A stretch of DNA of 50,394 bases from Allomyces arbusculus (GCA_027604705.1 JADHYV010000105.1:1-50394), one strand, 5' to 3'; shown: positions 9,010 through 24,536, numbered from the stretch's first letter. Notes: generated by a model from the letters alone, not told the origin. Numbers and translations: made by a program.

Positions 9010-10644
9010 ATGGCCGACACACCAGCACCAGTTCCTGCAACAGGGCCGAATGCTGCCGAGCCGCTGGCCTCCGATGCGCTCGCCCACACGCCCGACGCGC
9101 TGCCGCCACTACACGTTCTAGCTGTCACGGCCAACCTCAACCGTGCGAGTGCCGACAAGCACCCGGATTGGTCGTTGATCGGACGACTTGCCGTCGCAAG
9201 CGAGCACTTAGACCAGAGGGCGCCGCCAGCCCTTGTTGCCGTTTCGCTGCAAGAAGCCGCGTCTGATGCTCTCCTCGGCGTCGTCGACGACGCGGCCGTG
9301 CGTGCGTGGCAAACCAAGATCCTGACCGAGCTTACGGCACACCTCCACGCCGAGTACTTGCCCGTCGCTCGTGTCGTGTGGGGCCCGACCGTGCTCATTG
9401 TCGTTGCGCGTGCTGCAGCCGTCAACAACAGCACGATCTCGAACGTGTGCACCACAACGTGCGCGCTTGGCCCGGGGCTTTTGCCCAATAAGGCCGCCGT
9501 TGCTGTATCACTAGTTTGGGGAAACCGCGTACGCGTCGCGCTTGTCGGCACGCATTTGCGGCATGGCCAGAACCCGCAACCACGATGGAGCAACTGGGTC
9601 CAACTGTGCCGCAGCCTCGTGTTTGACCTCACGTTGCCCGAACCGGCTGCGTCTTGTCGAGTCTTTACTCGTGACCACCTTCACGGCGCCCTCCCGGTCG
9701 TGGCCACCGACGTGGCTACCGAGCACCCCGTGATCACCGGCAACGGCGACGAGGATGATCGGCCAGAGACGCCGAGGTTGCGCCGGCAGCGCCGCGCGAC
9801 GCCCGAACTCGACAGCGACGACCATGCCGAACCGTCGTCACGGCCAACGTCGCCGCTCCTCGGCCACGACGTCGTTGCTATGCCTCCGTCTCCTCCTTCT
9901 CCACCGGAAGAGGTCATCCTCCACGACCTGTTTGACGACCACGACGTGGTAATTGTTTTCGGCGACCTCAACTCGCGTACCATGGCGCGGTCGTCGCAAG
10001 CGCACGCTGCGGCCTCGGCAGGCGATGTTGCACAGCTCGTTGCATGGGACCAGTTCACGCAAAAACTCCACAGCGGCGCACCACCCACCAGCGCGAGCGC
10101 CAACGACAGTGACGAGGCAGTTGCCTCGGCGATTCTCGCGCAATTTACGGAACCGCCCATCACGTTCCTGCCGACCTACAAACTCCGTGCGCCGAAACCC
10201 GCAACAGGCGCGCGCGTCGTTCCCATGCCGCTCCTCGCCACCACTCCGCACTACGACCCGAAACGCATTCCGAGCTACACGGACCGCGTGCTTTCCTGGA
10301 CACGCGCCGGGTTCGCCGTCAAGCCGCACCTCTACACGGCCGCTTTCGACTTGCTCGCGCACCACTTGCCGTCGGACCATGTGCCCGTCGTAGCTGTTCT
10401 CTCGGTCGTGCCCGAATCGGCTCCGGGTGGTGATGATGCAGCCGTTCGGCCGCGCCGGCTCCATGGATTGGCGGTAGTTCGCGACCCGTGGTGGCGCGTC
10501 AAGCACCAGCTGATTGCGGGCATTTGGGTGTGGGTGTTGCAATCGCGCACGCGCGCCGTGGCCGTGGTCGCGCTGCTCGTGGCCGTGTTCCTGGTGGTGG
10601 CGTGGTCCACGCTAGCCTGGGCGTGGCGGACGATTTTGGGATAG
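9010..10644 (+). CDS. Inositol polyphosphate 5-phosphatase, C-terminally membrane anchored
   Basis: The 544-aa frame is started at 9010 because that ATG lies in a perfect ACCCACCATGG context; an in-frame ATG-less extension reaches 8941. Hallmarks of the inositol 5-phosphatase (IPPc) fold, which removes the 5-phosphate from phosphoinositides or soluble inositol phosphates, are present in order: SLQEA (Mg-binding Glu), GTHLRHGQ, VFGDLNSR (about 317-323), PTYK, IPSYTDRVLSW (about 420-430) and SDHVPV (about 455-460, catalytic Asp-His). A roughly 70-residue acidic Ser/Pro insertion lies before the GDLNSR block. The last 35 residues contain one strongly hydrophobic helix (VAVVALLVAVFLVVAW) after a basic stretch, so the enzyme is probably tail-anchored with its catalytic domain in the cytosol. 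It lacks Sac and SH2 domains. The enzyme class is confident; substrate choice is unknown. Confidence 0.88.
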   Translation: MADTPAPVPATGPNAAEPLASDALAHTPDALPPLHVLAVTANLNRASADKHPDWSLIGRLAVASEHLDQRAPPALVAVSLQEAASDALLGVVDDAAVRAWQTKILTELTAHLHAEYLPVARVVWGPTVLIVVARAAAVNNSTISNVCTTTCALGPGLLPNKAAVAVSLVWGNRVRVALVGTHLRHGQNPQPRWSNWVQLCRSLVFDLTLPEPAASCRVFTRDHLHGALPVVATDVATEHPVITGNGDEDDRPETPRLRRQRRATPELDSDDHAEPSSRPTSPLLGHDVVAMPPSPPSPPEEVILHDLFDDHDVVIVFGDLNSRTMARSSQAHAAASAGDVAQLVAWDQFTQKLHSGAPPTSASANDSDEAVASAILAQFTEPPITFLPTYKLRAPKPATGARVVPMPLLATTPHYDPKRIPSYTDRVLSWTRAGFAVKPHLYTAAFDLLAHHLPSDHVPVVAVLSVVPESAPGGDDAAVRPRRLHGLAVVRDPWWRVKHQLIAGIWVWVLQSRTRAVAVVALLVAVFLVVAWSTLAWAWRTILG

Positions 10645-16041
<5,397 letters not shown>

Positions 16042-17073
16042 GGTGCGGGCCTAAGTTTTGAAAAACATGGGTTGCTGGGTCAGCTTGATGGGTACAAAGG
16101 AAAAGATGCTCGAGCGATTACGGCTAGCAGGCGACATACGGTGTGTCGACGAGAAACTGGCGCTGAATGTGGTCGGCGACGTCGGTGCGAGAAACCAATG
16201 GGTGGAGAAAACCAATGCGAGGGATGCGCGCGGGTGCGGCCGGAAATGGAGAGTCGAGAGACGAGATGGAGGTGCTGAGTCTTTATGTCGGCGTAGGTGC
16301 TGGTTCTGCTGGTCTTTGCTGCGGATGTGGGGCCAGCGCGGTGCGACGTGTCCGGCAGGCGAGAAGGACGTCGAAAAGAGTCAGGAACAAGCTCGCGGCC
16401 TCGAGCAATGTGCGAGAGGAAACGAGTTTTGAAGTTTGCTGACGAACCGCGTACAGTCAGCGTGCAGTGCAGTGGATCGTGCTGATCAAATGTGGACAGC
16501 GTGGCAAGAGGCAAATGTGACCGAAAGTTTTCCCGCGGCTGTCCCTGCGGTTTGGTTTGGCGCGCGCCGAGCGCCACTCGCTGCTGGCTTTGGCGTTCTC
16601 CATTGTTCGGCGTTTCGCCCATGCGTGCCGGTCGCACGCACAGCCACGGCGTGAGCCATGATTTCGACGCGGTCACGTTTTGATGATTTGTGATCAAGGG
16701 CGCACTTGATCACTTCCCAAATCCCACACACAAACTCGCACGTTCTACGCGGCGCATCCTCGGCCCACGTCGAAACACCCTCCTCCACCCGCCCGGCCGC
16801 ACTCCCTGCATTCGGTGCTAACCGACCCGCTCTCCTTCACCGTCGTCGTTTCTTCCCTCTGCTGTCCTCGGCACCGACGTGCTTTCGACCAACTCAACCG
16901 CGCCTTGTTTGTAATCCTCTCCGCCCCGACCTCAACCTCGACTTCACTGCGTCGCATCAACGATCCGCCGCCATTCCGCTCGGATTAAGCCGCATTTTCT
17001 CGCGACATTGCACTTTGCTCCGTGCTGGATCGCAGCACAACTAGTGGGCTGTCCGCCCGGATAAAACTGCACC
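16042..17073. promoter_or_regulatory. Divergent promoter region, ABCC (-) / CIMIP2-like (+)
   Basis: A 1.03 kb gap separates two divergently transcribed start codons. It has no supported gene. It holds a perfect 9-bp inverted repeat near its middle and becomes pyrimidine-rich (CTC/CCT-rich) on the + strand before the CIMIP2-like start, a typical 5' UTR look here. Its bidirectional role is inferred from layout only. Confidence 0.45.
16690..16713. promoter_or_regulatory. Perfect inverted repeat GTGATCAAG-6-CTTGATCAC
   Basis: Two 9-nt arms are perfectly complementary and separated by six bases (GGCGCA). The repeat lies between divergent genes, 649 nt from the ABCC ATG and 361 nt from the CIMIP2-like ATG. 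The geometry fits a dimeric transcription factor site; no factor can be named. Confidence 0.35.
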
Positions 17074-18659
17074 ATGGCTGCCCACGACGCCCGCGCCAAC
17101 TTCCCCGCGCTCTCACCGGCGCCGGGAGCCTCGCTCGCCGTAACGCCCGATGCGATCGCCAAGGGTGCCGGGTTTGTCGAGTTTGCGCCGTGGCACAACC
17201 ACCATCATGATCGCGCGCCGGGCGTGCCGGGCGACGACCGGTACGTCCCATCCTCGATCCCTTCACTTTCGGCAACCATCATTGCTCCGCAGCGCTCACG
17301 AATACCTTCTCCGCCCACCACGCGTAGTTTCACGTTCCCGCCGGTGCCCGGGTACACGGGCTTTGTCCCTCGCTCGCGCGAGCACTTTGGCAAATCGTAT
17401 GCGGTCACGACGCTCGCGGCGCTGCAGTCCTTTGAGCACATGAACTCGACCAAGGAGCGGCTGCCGCCCAAGACCGCCGCGATCGGGCAGGCCATTCAGA
17501 ATACGCCCGTGTGGGTCGGCGGCGGGAACGCCAAGTCGGGGGCCGGGTCGCACGGCGCCGGGCCCGTTTGGCTCAATGCGACGGCTGCGATGCGGGCGCC
17601 CATGGCCGGTGCGGCGCTGACGACGAGTACGTCCGAGGCGCAGGCGGCTCCGGCGCGTGGACCGCCCGAGGCCGTCGTGGTGGCGCGGATTCGGCAGAAT
17701 AATGCGGCCGCGGCGGTGCCGACGGGCCGCGTCGCGGCGGACTTGCAGAAGCGGCAGCGCGCGGGGGAGTTGCAGGCGCAGTGCTCGAGCGATCACGTAC
17801 GTCTTTTGTCGGATATCATCTCGGGCAATTAGCTTGATCAGTTCCTCACCCGACTCACCCGAACTAGCGTATTCCCGGCACCACGACGTTCATCCCGCGC
17901 GAGCGCAGCCGGTTTGGCGAGCAGTACCAGAAGTCGGCCGCCGCAGCCATGGCCGAGTTCAAGGCGGTCGACCGCGACTACGACCAGCACCTGCGCGAGC
18001 TCGAGCGTGACGGTGCCTCGCTTCCTGGTCCCGCGGCCGTGGCCGCGGTTCTCGCCTCGGCCAAGACGGTCGAGGGCCGTGCGGGTGTCGCGACTACGAC
18101 CGACCCGCAGCACGTGCACTGGCTCCTGTACGGGTCCTCGGGCGGGCAGAACGGCCCCGCGCTCGCCTCGCCCGCCAAGGCCAAGCCGACGGGCCCGCCG
18201 CCGGGCACGACGTCCACGTCCAAGTACATTCCGGGGTACACGGGCAATCCGGGGCGGCAAGGGTTCAAAAACGAGTCACGTGCCATGGATATTGGCGCGT
18301 TTGCCACGCCGGATCCGGAGAAGGTGACGGCATCGGGGTTGCCGCCAAAGGATTTGGCTGTGAACTCGCCGATTCCCGGGTATAAGGGTACGTTCTGCGC
18401 GGACCGAGGTTGGCGTCGCGCAAACGATGAATTTGGGTCAGTTGACTTATCGAACAACCCGGACGCAGGCTTCCTCCCGCTCTACCAAACGTGTGGCGAG
18501 CGCAGTTTCGGACAAAGCAGCAAGAAGTGCATCAGCGAGTTCAAGAACATGCTGCACGACGGGCACACGGCACCGGGTGCCGCGACGCTCAAGATGCCCC
18601 TGCAAGGGTGGGGCGGCGCGTCGGGTGCCGCGGCGCCAGATCAGTATGGGCACGAGTAA
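17074..18659 (+). CDS. CIMIP2/FAM166-like ciliary microtubule inner protein (4 exons)
   Basis: Exons 17074-17240, 17328-17796, 17868-18387 and 18469-18659 join in phase to 448 aa; the start is in CTGCACCATGG. The protein carries repeated motifs of the FAM166/UPF0605 (CIMIP2) family: PVPGYTGFVPRSREHFGKSY (exon 2), then RIPGTTTFIPRERSRFGEQY (exon 3 start), YIPGYTGNPG, and IPGYKGFLPLYQTCGERSFG across the exon 3-4 join. PGYxGFxP with a later FGxxY is the family hallmark. Members sit inside doublet microtubules of cilia and flagella and stabilise them, so the gene implies a flagellated life stage. Introns 1 (87 nt) and 3 (81 nt) are multiples of three without in-frame stops, so retention would add residues rather than truncate. 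They are called introns because removal restores the repeat motifs and both carry GTACGT/GTACGTT donors. Confidence 0.8.
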
Positions 18660-18888
18660 GAGTTGGCTTGACTGTACGGCCCTTGGCGCTTATTAGAAGC
18701 GGATTGATGTGGAGTACGCCGTGTGGGGAGGGACGGGTGGACTGTTTCGTTGGCGTGCAGTCTGTGTTTCGTTGCCCGACGTTGTCTGTCGGAAAGGGTG
18801 CATTTCCGGAATACTATAGAGGAACACCGTTTCGTTTTGCACACTCTCAAAGCTCTCAATCATTTGTAGCACAAACCCAATCCACTTT

Positions 18889-19842
18889 TTACAGAAGACC
18901 TTCCATTTCCCTCATAAACGCCTGGTACGCCTCGTCCTCGGCAGTTGCGGGCCTCTTCTCTTTGGACCCCTTGTCACCCTCGGCGCGCACGACGACCCGT
19001 TTCCGCTTGGCACCGCCGTCGGTTCCCGCTGCACGCACTGCGGTTGGCACCAAGGCCGTCGTCTCGCGTCGCAAGTCGCGAATTTGCGGAGCCGCGGATA
19101 CGACCGGCCCTCGCTTTGCAGGTTCAGCAGCGGCGGCACCGGATGCTGCAGCAGATCCAGTCGATCCCGCGCCAGATCCGGCCATTGCACGTGTGCGCTT
19201 GGCGGCCGTGATGTGCGGCGGTTCCATTTGCGGCGCGTGCGACGGCAGCGGGTCGGTTGGGGGCGGCGGGTATCCGGCCATGGTCACGTACTTGAGTTCG
19301 GTGCCTGGCGGGTCTTGTGGCGGGCGGTATCCCTTGGGGACGGGTTCCGAGGGTGGCGGGAGCGGTGGGAGAAAGTCGTCGTCGAGGTCCGAGTCGGGTG
19401 GTGCCGGCGCGGGTGCGGACGAGGACGCGGGAGTCGCGGTGGCGAGCGATAACGGGTCTGGGCGGTAACGATGGCGAACTGCGGTCGGAAGCGAGGGTCA
19501 GCGGGTGTTCGGATCGCGTCAAAGACGTTAATGGGGGAACACGCACGCAGGGCACTGTGATGCTCGGCAGCGAGCGGGTCAAAGAGGCCGGACGTAGTGG
19601 CATCGGGACCTTGCGCGAGTCGGCGCCTAATATCGGATGCGGAGGGGGAGGAGAGCCGATCCAAACAGGGTCAGAGCCAAACATCGAAATTGCTGAAAAT
19701 GGCTTGTGGTCGCTGCCCACCTCTTGGCACGCTCGGCCTCGAGCACGGCCGGGCGTGGTGGTTCGGGCGTCGGTTCATGGTGGTCGGGCTCGGCCGCCGG
19801 CTTCTTGCCTTGCTTGGCGCGGTCTCGGCGTGGTCCAGCCAT
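18889..19842 (-). CDS. WBP11-like (Npw38-binding) splicing factor, short N terminus (3 exons)
   Basis: Exons 19721-19842, 19547-19626 and 18889-19478 give 263 aa in phase; the start is in TTGACCATGG. The C-terminal part resembles WBP11/SNP70, a nuclear spliceosome-associated protein that binds WW-domain partners. The match is VSAAPQIRDLRRETTALVPT compared with the family's SAKPQIxNxKxExTxxVPTALRV block, and the last residues DEAYQAFMREMEGLL fit the family's DDxYEAFMKEMEGLL end. Between these lie Pro-rich stretches (PPLPPPSEPVPKGYRPP, GYPPPPTDPLP) suitable as WW-domain ligands. The N terminus is short and basic (AERAKRRRLAQGPD) and does not show the usual NPTDAxRKxxRKKELKKNK block. Either that part is lost, or an upstream exon was missed. 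The first intron uses an unusual GTGGGC donor and is the least certain join. Confidence 0.68.
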
Positions 19843-20731
19843 GGTCAAGTTGCTGCTGCAGGGTGTTGTCGGCTCGTGGGTCAGGCGCGCGCCGTCATGC
19901 ACAGGCGCGGCGTGGGCGTGAGCATCGTCTGTTGGGCGTCGATGACGAGCAGCAAGTGTGTGGAGGCGCGAGACACGGTGTGAGGCAGCGTGCGAGTCAC
20001 GCCATAGGTTGCGGCTGGGTGCGTGTGCATGGGCCGCCGTTCGGTCCATGTCCTGCGCGCAAGGACCCCACCAGGGCCACCACCTCCGCCAGCTGCCTGC
20101 ACCGCGGCCGCGGCCAGCACTGCGCCACGACGACGGCCACGACGACCACGAGGACCGACGACGCCGGTGCCCACTCGCCCGCATCTTGCGCCTCGAGACT
20201 CGCTGCCTTGCACGCGAGCGCCCACGTCGACGCTTGGTCGCCCCAACCTCGCTCGCACCCCCGCTTTCTTGGCCATCAAGTCGTCGGCACGCTCTCGCGC
20301 GCCCCGTTGCGACGCGGCCACCCCCTCCATATTTATTCGCGGTCGTTGCACCCTCGTTATACGTCTCGTCGGTGCTGTTCGCGCGCGTCGTTTGCGCCCG
20401 CGCAGCCCTGGCCTCTGTCCCTCCAACGCTCCAAGTGCTCCAAGTGGTGTCCTGCACCGACCCGCCGACGCTTTGAGTTGCCCTCTCGTGTCGCGCTCGC
20501 CCCGCCGCTCTTCTGGTCCCTGCGCCCACTTTGCCGTCTGCAATACCCCGGGTCCGGCACTCCACTCCACGTCCGCTTCTCCTCCTCCTCCTCCTCCTCT
20601 CGTCGTGCGCGTCTCCTCGCGCGTTTGACGCTGCGCGCGCACCACGACAGTTCGCGCCACCCAACCTGCTGCCCCAAGTGCCCGACCACCTGCGCGCCGA
20701 CTCGACCATTTCCCCACCCGACCATTTCCCC
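19843..20731. promoter_or_regulatory. Divergent intergenic region, WBP11-like (-) / DSP phosphatase (+)
   Basis: About 0.9 kb between two divergent starts. It is extremely C-rich on the + strand with many CCACC and CTCC runs, probably the 5' UTR of the phosphatase. Frames crossing it, including an upstream extension of the phosphatase to 20531 without ATG, lack family motifs. Confidence 0.4.
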
Positions 20732-22447
20732 ATGTCTGATCCCGCCACCGCCGACACCCCGGTGCTCGACGCCGCCGTCGACCGCGAGGTGCCTCTTGCC
20801 AACGCCGAGGAGGTGCCTATGGACGTGACCGACGACGCTGCGCCCGCCACGGCCCCCGCTGCCGAGGGCCACGATGCGCCCACTGTCATGCGCATGGGCT
20901 CGCGCACCGACGACGCCATCTCGGTCGACGACCTCTACCGTCTCGTTCTCAACTCGTTCCTCAACATCCTCATCGTCGACGTGCAGGAGCGCCTCGCTGG
21001 GCCCGTGCTAGTCGGCGCTCTGCGCCGCCGCTTTTTGCGCTCGTTTGTGCCCTATCGCACCTCACTCTCGGTCAATCCAGACCCGGCCTACGACGAGAAT
21101 GTGGGAACAGATGAGAACCCGCTCGACGACGCTGTGCATTTCACGTCGGCACACCGCACCGACCTCTGTCTGCGGCTGCAGGCCGACGAGCGTGTGCTCA
21201 ACGCCGACCTGATCATCTTTTACGACGACGACGGCCGGTCGCGCGGGCCGGCCTCGCAGCTCGCGCATCTCATGGGCTGCGACCACGTCTTTGCTGCACG
21301 GTACCTGCACGCGCCGCCGCGTGCAACCGGTGAGCCCGCGGGCATTGCCGCATTTGCCGCGAAGTATCCCGGGCTCGTCGAAGTGCCCGGCGCGCTGCTC
21401 CCGCCGCGTATTTCTGACCTGCGCGAGCGGCAGGCGGCTCTCATCCAGGCCGTCTGGTACCCACACCGGTCACCGCACTTGTCCGACACGCCGCACCTGA
21501 TCGTGCCCGAGTTTTTGTATCTCGGCGGGTGGGATGCCGCGCAGCCGCGGCACCTCAAGGCGTTTGGCATCACGCACGTTGTGCGCATTGGGTTTTTCGA
21601 TCCGAACCCGATCCACATTGCCCCCGACGTCCAGTACCATACCTATGTCATGGAAGACGCCGAGGAGGAGCCGATTGACTCGCTGTTCGAGGCCGCGTGC
21701 TCGGTTATTGACGAGGCGCGCAACATGCGTGTGCCCGTGCCGGGCGCGACCGACGGGGCCACGCGCTCAGGCCGTGTGCTCGTGCACTGCCACGCAGGTG
21801 TGTCGCGGTCGGCGACCATCATCCTGGCCTACATGATGCGCATGGGCTTCAAGCTCGCCGAAGCCTTTGACTTGGCGTTCCGGCAGCGGCCCATTATCCG
21901 ACCCAATGAAGGATTCGGCCGCAAGCTGCAGGCCTACGAGCGCAAGCTGTTTGGGCTGCCGCAGTCGACAATGCCGCTGTGCTGGATGTCATTTGACTAC
22001 ATGTACTACCGCGAGTACCTCGAGTTTTTGATCCGCATCGAGGAAATGGGCGTGCTTGATGGGTCGACGCTGCCCGTGGCCGTGCCTGATGGCGCGGGCA
22101 AGCCCGTGCTCACGCTCGATACGCGGTCGACGCAACCCCACGAAGAGGAGAATGTTGAGATTCCGACGCCGCTTCCCGGGTCGCTGCCGCCGCCGCTCCC
22201 CGACCGGCCGGTCGTGGACAAGACGCGCGTCGCTGCGATTTTGGCGGCGTTGCCCGACGGTGTGGACCAGGATCTGGCGCCGTCGCCGCCCGAGAGTCTT
22301 GCGCCGGCGATTCAGGTCGAGGCGCTGGCCGCGGCCGCGATTGAAATGAGCGAGCGCGAACGCGAGCTCGAGTACGACGAGGCCGTTGCAGCGGCGGTGG
22401 CCGCGGCCGAGGAGATGGCCGTCGAGTCGCCCGTGCAGGCGTCGTGA
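20732..22447 (+). CDS. Dual-specificity phosphatase with rhodanese-like N-terminal domain
   Basis: A single-exon frame of 571 aa from the ATG at 20732; upstream codons in the same frame contain no ATG. Residues about 65-230 look like an inactive rhodanese/CH2 module: ILIVDVQERLAG, DLIIFYDDDG and FAAKYPGLVEV line up with the IDVR, IxxYDxxG and F-xxYP blocks that MAP-kinase phosphatases use for docking. The catalytic DSP domain (about 250-430) begins LIVPEFLYLGGW, has the general-acid loop VMEDAEEEPI and the P-loop VHCHAGVSRSAT, with the nucleophile at about Cys353, followed by LAYMMRMG and AFxxAFRQRPIIRPN. It should hydrolyse phospho-Tyr and phospho-Ser/Thr, probably on a kinase. The C-terminal 130 residues are Pro-rich and then an Ala/Glu-rich probable helix. 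The DSP fold is confident; the rhodanese call is moderate. Confidence 0.9.
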   Translation: MSDPATADTPVLDAAVDREVPLANAEEVPMDVTDDAAPATAPAAEGHDAPTVMRMGSRTDDAISVDDLYRLVLNSFLNILIVDVQERLAGPVLVGALRRRFLRSFVPYRTSLSVNPDPAYDENVGTDENPLDDAVHFTSAHRTDLCLRLQADERVLNADLIIFYDDDGRSRGPASQLAHLMGCDHVFAARYLHAPPRATGEPAGIAAFAAKYPGLVEVPGALLPPRISDLRERQAALIQAVWYPHRSPHLSDTPHLIVPEFLYLGGWDAAQPRHLKAFGITHVVRIGFFDPNPIHIAPDVQYHTYVMEDAEEEPIDSLFEAACSVIDEARNMRVPVPGATDGATRSGRVLVHCHAGVSRSATIILAYMMRMGFKLAEAFDLAFRQRPIIRPNEGFGRKLQAYERKLFGLPQSTMPLCWMSFDYMYYREYLEFLIRIEEMGVLDGSTLPVAVPDGAGKPVLTLDTRSTQPHEEENVEIPTPLPGSLPPPLPDRPVVDKTRVAAILAALPDGVDQDLAPSPPESLAPAIQVEALAAAAIEMSERERELEYDEAVAAAVAAAEEMAVESPVQAS

Positions 22448-23290
22448 TGATCGGCGTCACCGGACGGACGTGCTGCGTTTGCTTTCTGTTTTGATATGTC
22501 GGTTTTTCTTCTTGGTCGCTTTGGTTTTGGTCGGACTTTTGCTGCTGCCGCCGCGTGCCCTCGGCGGCGGTGTTGTAGACACAGAGCGGATTCCCTGTCG
22601 ACTTGTTGTTGGTTTTTGCTTTTCGTGTTTCGTTTGCACCGCATTCGCTCTTTCCCTCGCCGTTGCATATCGCAGTTTTTTTCGCTTTTCTTTGTTGAAC
22701 GTGAACACCAGACAATAGCGGATGACCACTTTTTATTTTGTGCCGGTCGCCGTCGTTGCCGTCGCTTTTCTTGGCCTTTGAGGGTAGATGTCGGCGTTGC
22801 GGCCATCGCCAGTGACTCAAGATTTGAGAGCGAGTGACTTGGAAGGACATGGAAGACGTCGTTGCTGGACCGCTGGAGTAGGCCGAACAAAATGAGATGG
22901 GAATACACACGTGATCGCGCCTAATCATTTTCTCATTTTGCAGCTCAAGCACCAGGCGAGCACAGTCGAGCATCCGTTCCCACTGCCGGCCGGCCCGCTC
23001 GTCGACTCTCGCCCTGCCCGTGGCACCATTCTCTCTCCCTACGCAACTTGCTGCAACTCATCTCGCCCCTCTCGCGCATTCACTTCGACTCGTGCTCGAA
23101 CTACTTGACCGACAACCCTGATCCGCCCGCAACCTGCCGCCGTCCCGCCGCTGCGTCTTCCTCTCCTCGCCCGCCGACACGCTCGACTCGTCGTCTCCTC
23201 TATTCTCTGCGCATTGCGCCCCCATCCTCCCGCCCAATTGACCGGCCCGCATCGCGACGCCGCAAACCCTGATCCGACTCTACCACCACC
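22448..23290. other. Intergenic region, DSP phosphatase 3' / SHIPPO 5'
   Basis: The first half is T-rich on the + strand (TTTTTCGC-type runs), consistent with a 3' UTR. The second half is CCT/CTC-rich and leads into an ACCACCACCATGG start. I see no gene in it. Confidence 0.5.
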
Positions 23291-24536
23291 ATGGGCGAAG
23301 ACAAGCAACTCAAATCGGCGTCGGCGCCCGCGTCGCCCTCGGCCGCGCCCGGCATGGTTTTACCGGAAGTTCATGGGATCCCGATTGCCGCCAAGTTCAA
23401 GGTGCGCGCCCGAGCCCTCAAGTATACCGGATCTCCTAGGACACATGGGCGGGACTAATGCGACGCGCGACGCGTGCGGCACTCACTAGGGTCCCGGCCC
23501 CGTCTATTCGCTGCCGCCGACGATTGGCATTGACGCCAAATACATTGGGCAGCGCGCGCCGGCGTTTTCGTTTGGCGTCAAGATTCCGCTCAAGGATGGT
23601 ACGGTGTCGCGCAGTGTCGTTCGCGTGTAGAGCGGGATGGAAGTGGACAGTGCCGACTCTCATTTCCCTCGGACGTGTAGCGTCGATTGGGCCCGGTCCC
23701 GCCGCGTCCAAGCCGCAGGTGCCCGGCAAGGGCCCGTCGTTCTCGCTGCAGTCGGGGTTCAAAAAGACGCGGCATGATGGCCGCGCGGTGATTTTCATGG
23801 CGGATCCGTATGCCGGTACGTGTTTCCGTCAAACAGTAGGGTGTCCGAGTTGGCACGACCGCGACTGATCCACGTTCCTCGCATCATCAGAGGTGGATCT
23901 CGATAACCCGGGACCGGCCAAGTACAAGGTGACGGCGACCAACTCGGTCGTGCCGCGCGCGCCGGCCTACACGATCACGTCGCGCCCGCCTGAGGAGAAG
24001 CGTACGCTATTTCTGTGCGGGCTCGTTGCTACGAAATGATCAAGCGACTGATGAAATTGATGTCATGGGACAATAGCTGCGGCAACGCCAGGCCCCGCAG
24101 CCTACCGCCCGCCCACGTCGGTCGGCACCAAGCAAATCACGGTGCAGTCATCGCCGGCGCCGACGATTGCGCCCGCGCGCACGCTCAAGATGGAGAACAA
24201 GTCGCCGGGTCCCGGTAAGTTCGATCAAAGCGTTGATCTTTCGCGGGCGACGCGGACCTCCTCGACTGACGCCGTCTGCCTGATCCCCGTTTAGCGGCGT
24301 ACCAACCGGTGAGTCCCGTTAAGGTGAGCCACGCGCCGCCGGCCTACTCGCTCGGGCGACGGTGGGACAAGGACTCAGAGCTGACGCAGGCCAAGCGGAT
24401 CCCCGGTCCGGGCGCGTACAACCCGACGCTCAAGACCAAGTCGGCGGCGCCGACCTACAGTTTTCGGCAGCGGCATTCGGAATACGAGCATTTTGTCGCC
24501 GACTTGGAGAGCGGGTCCGGACCGCTCATTCTGTGA
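23291..24536 (+). CDS. ODF3/SHIPPO-like sperm-tail PG-rich repeat protein (6 exons)
   Basis: Exons 23291-23401, 23490-23598, 23681-23815, 23891-24001, 24077-24214 and 24295-24536 join to 281 aa; the start is in ACCACCACCATGG. The protein is almost entirely STPGR (SHIPPO) repeats: GPGPVYSLPP, GPGPAASKP then GPSFSLQSGFK, NPGPAKYKV then APAYTITSRP, TPGPAAYRPP, SPGPAAYQP then PPAYSLGRR, and IPGPGAYNP then APTYSFRQR. Each is the pair PGPxxY followed by PxYSxxxR typical of outer dense fibre protein 3 and its kin. Such proteins line the lumen of doublet microtubules in motile flagella; function in this organism is inferred. Four of the five introns are phase 1 and cut the repeats at a similar place. 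The gene lies about 4.6 kb from the CIMIP2-like gene. Family call is secure. Confidence 0.92.

Noticed and set aside
20531-20731. Upstream extension of the phosphatase frame to 20531
   Set aside because: It contains no ATG and reads as C-rich leader sequence.
19627-20919. 430-codon minus-strand frame across the WBP11-like 5' end and the start of the phosphatase
   Set aside because: Only its last part (19721-19842) shows protein continuity with downstream exons; the rest is the C-rich phosphatase leader read backwards.
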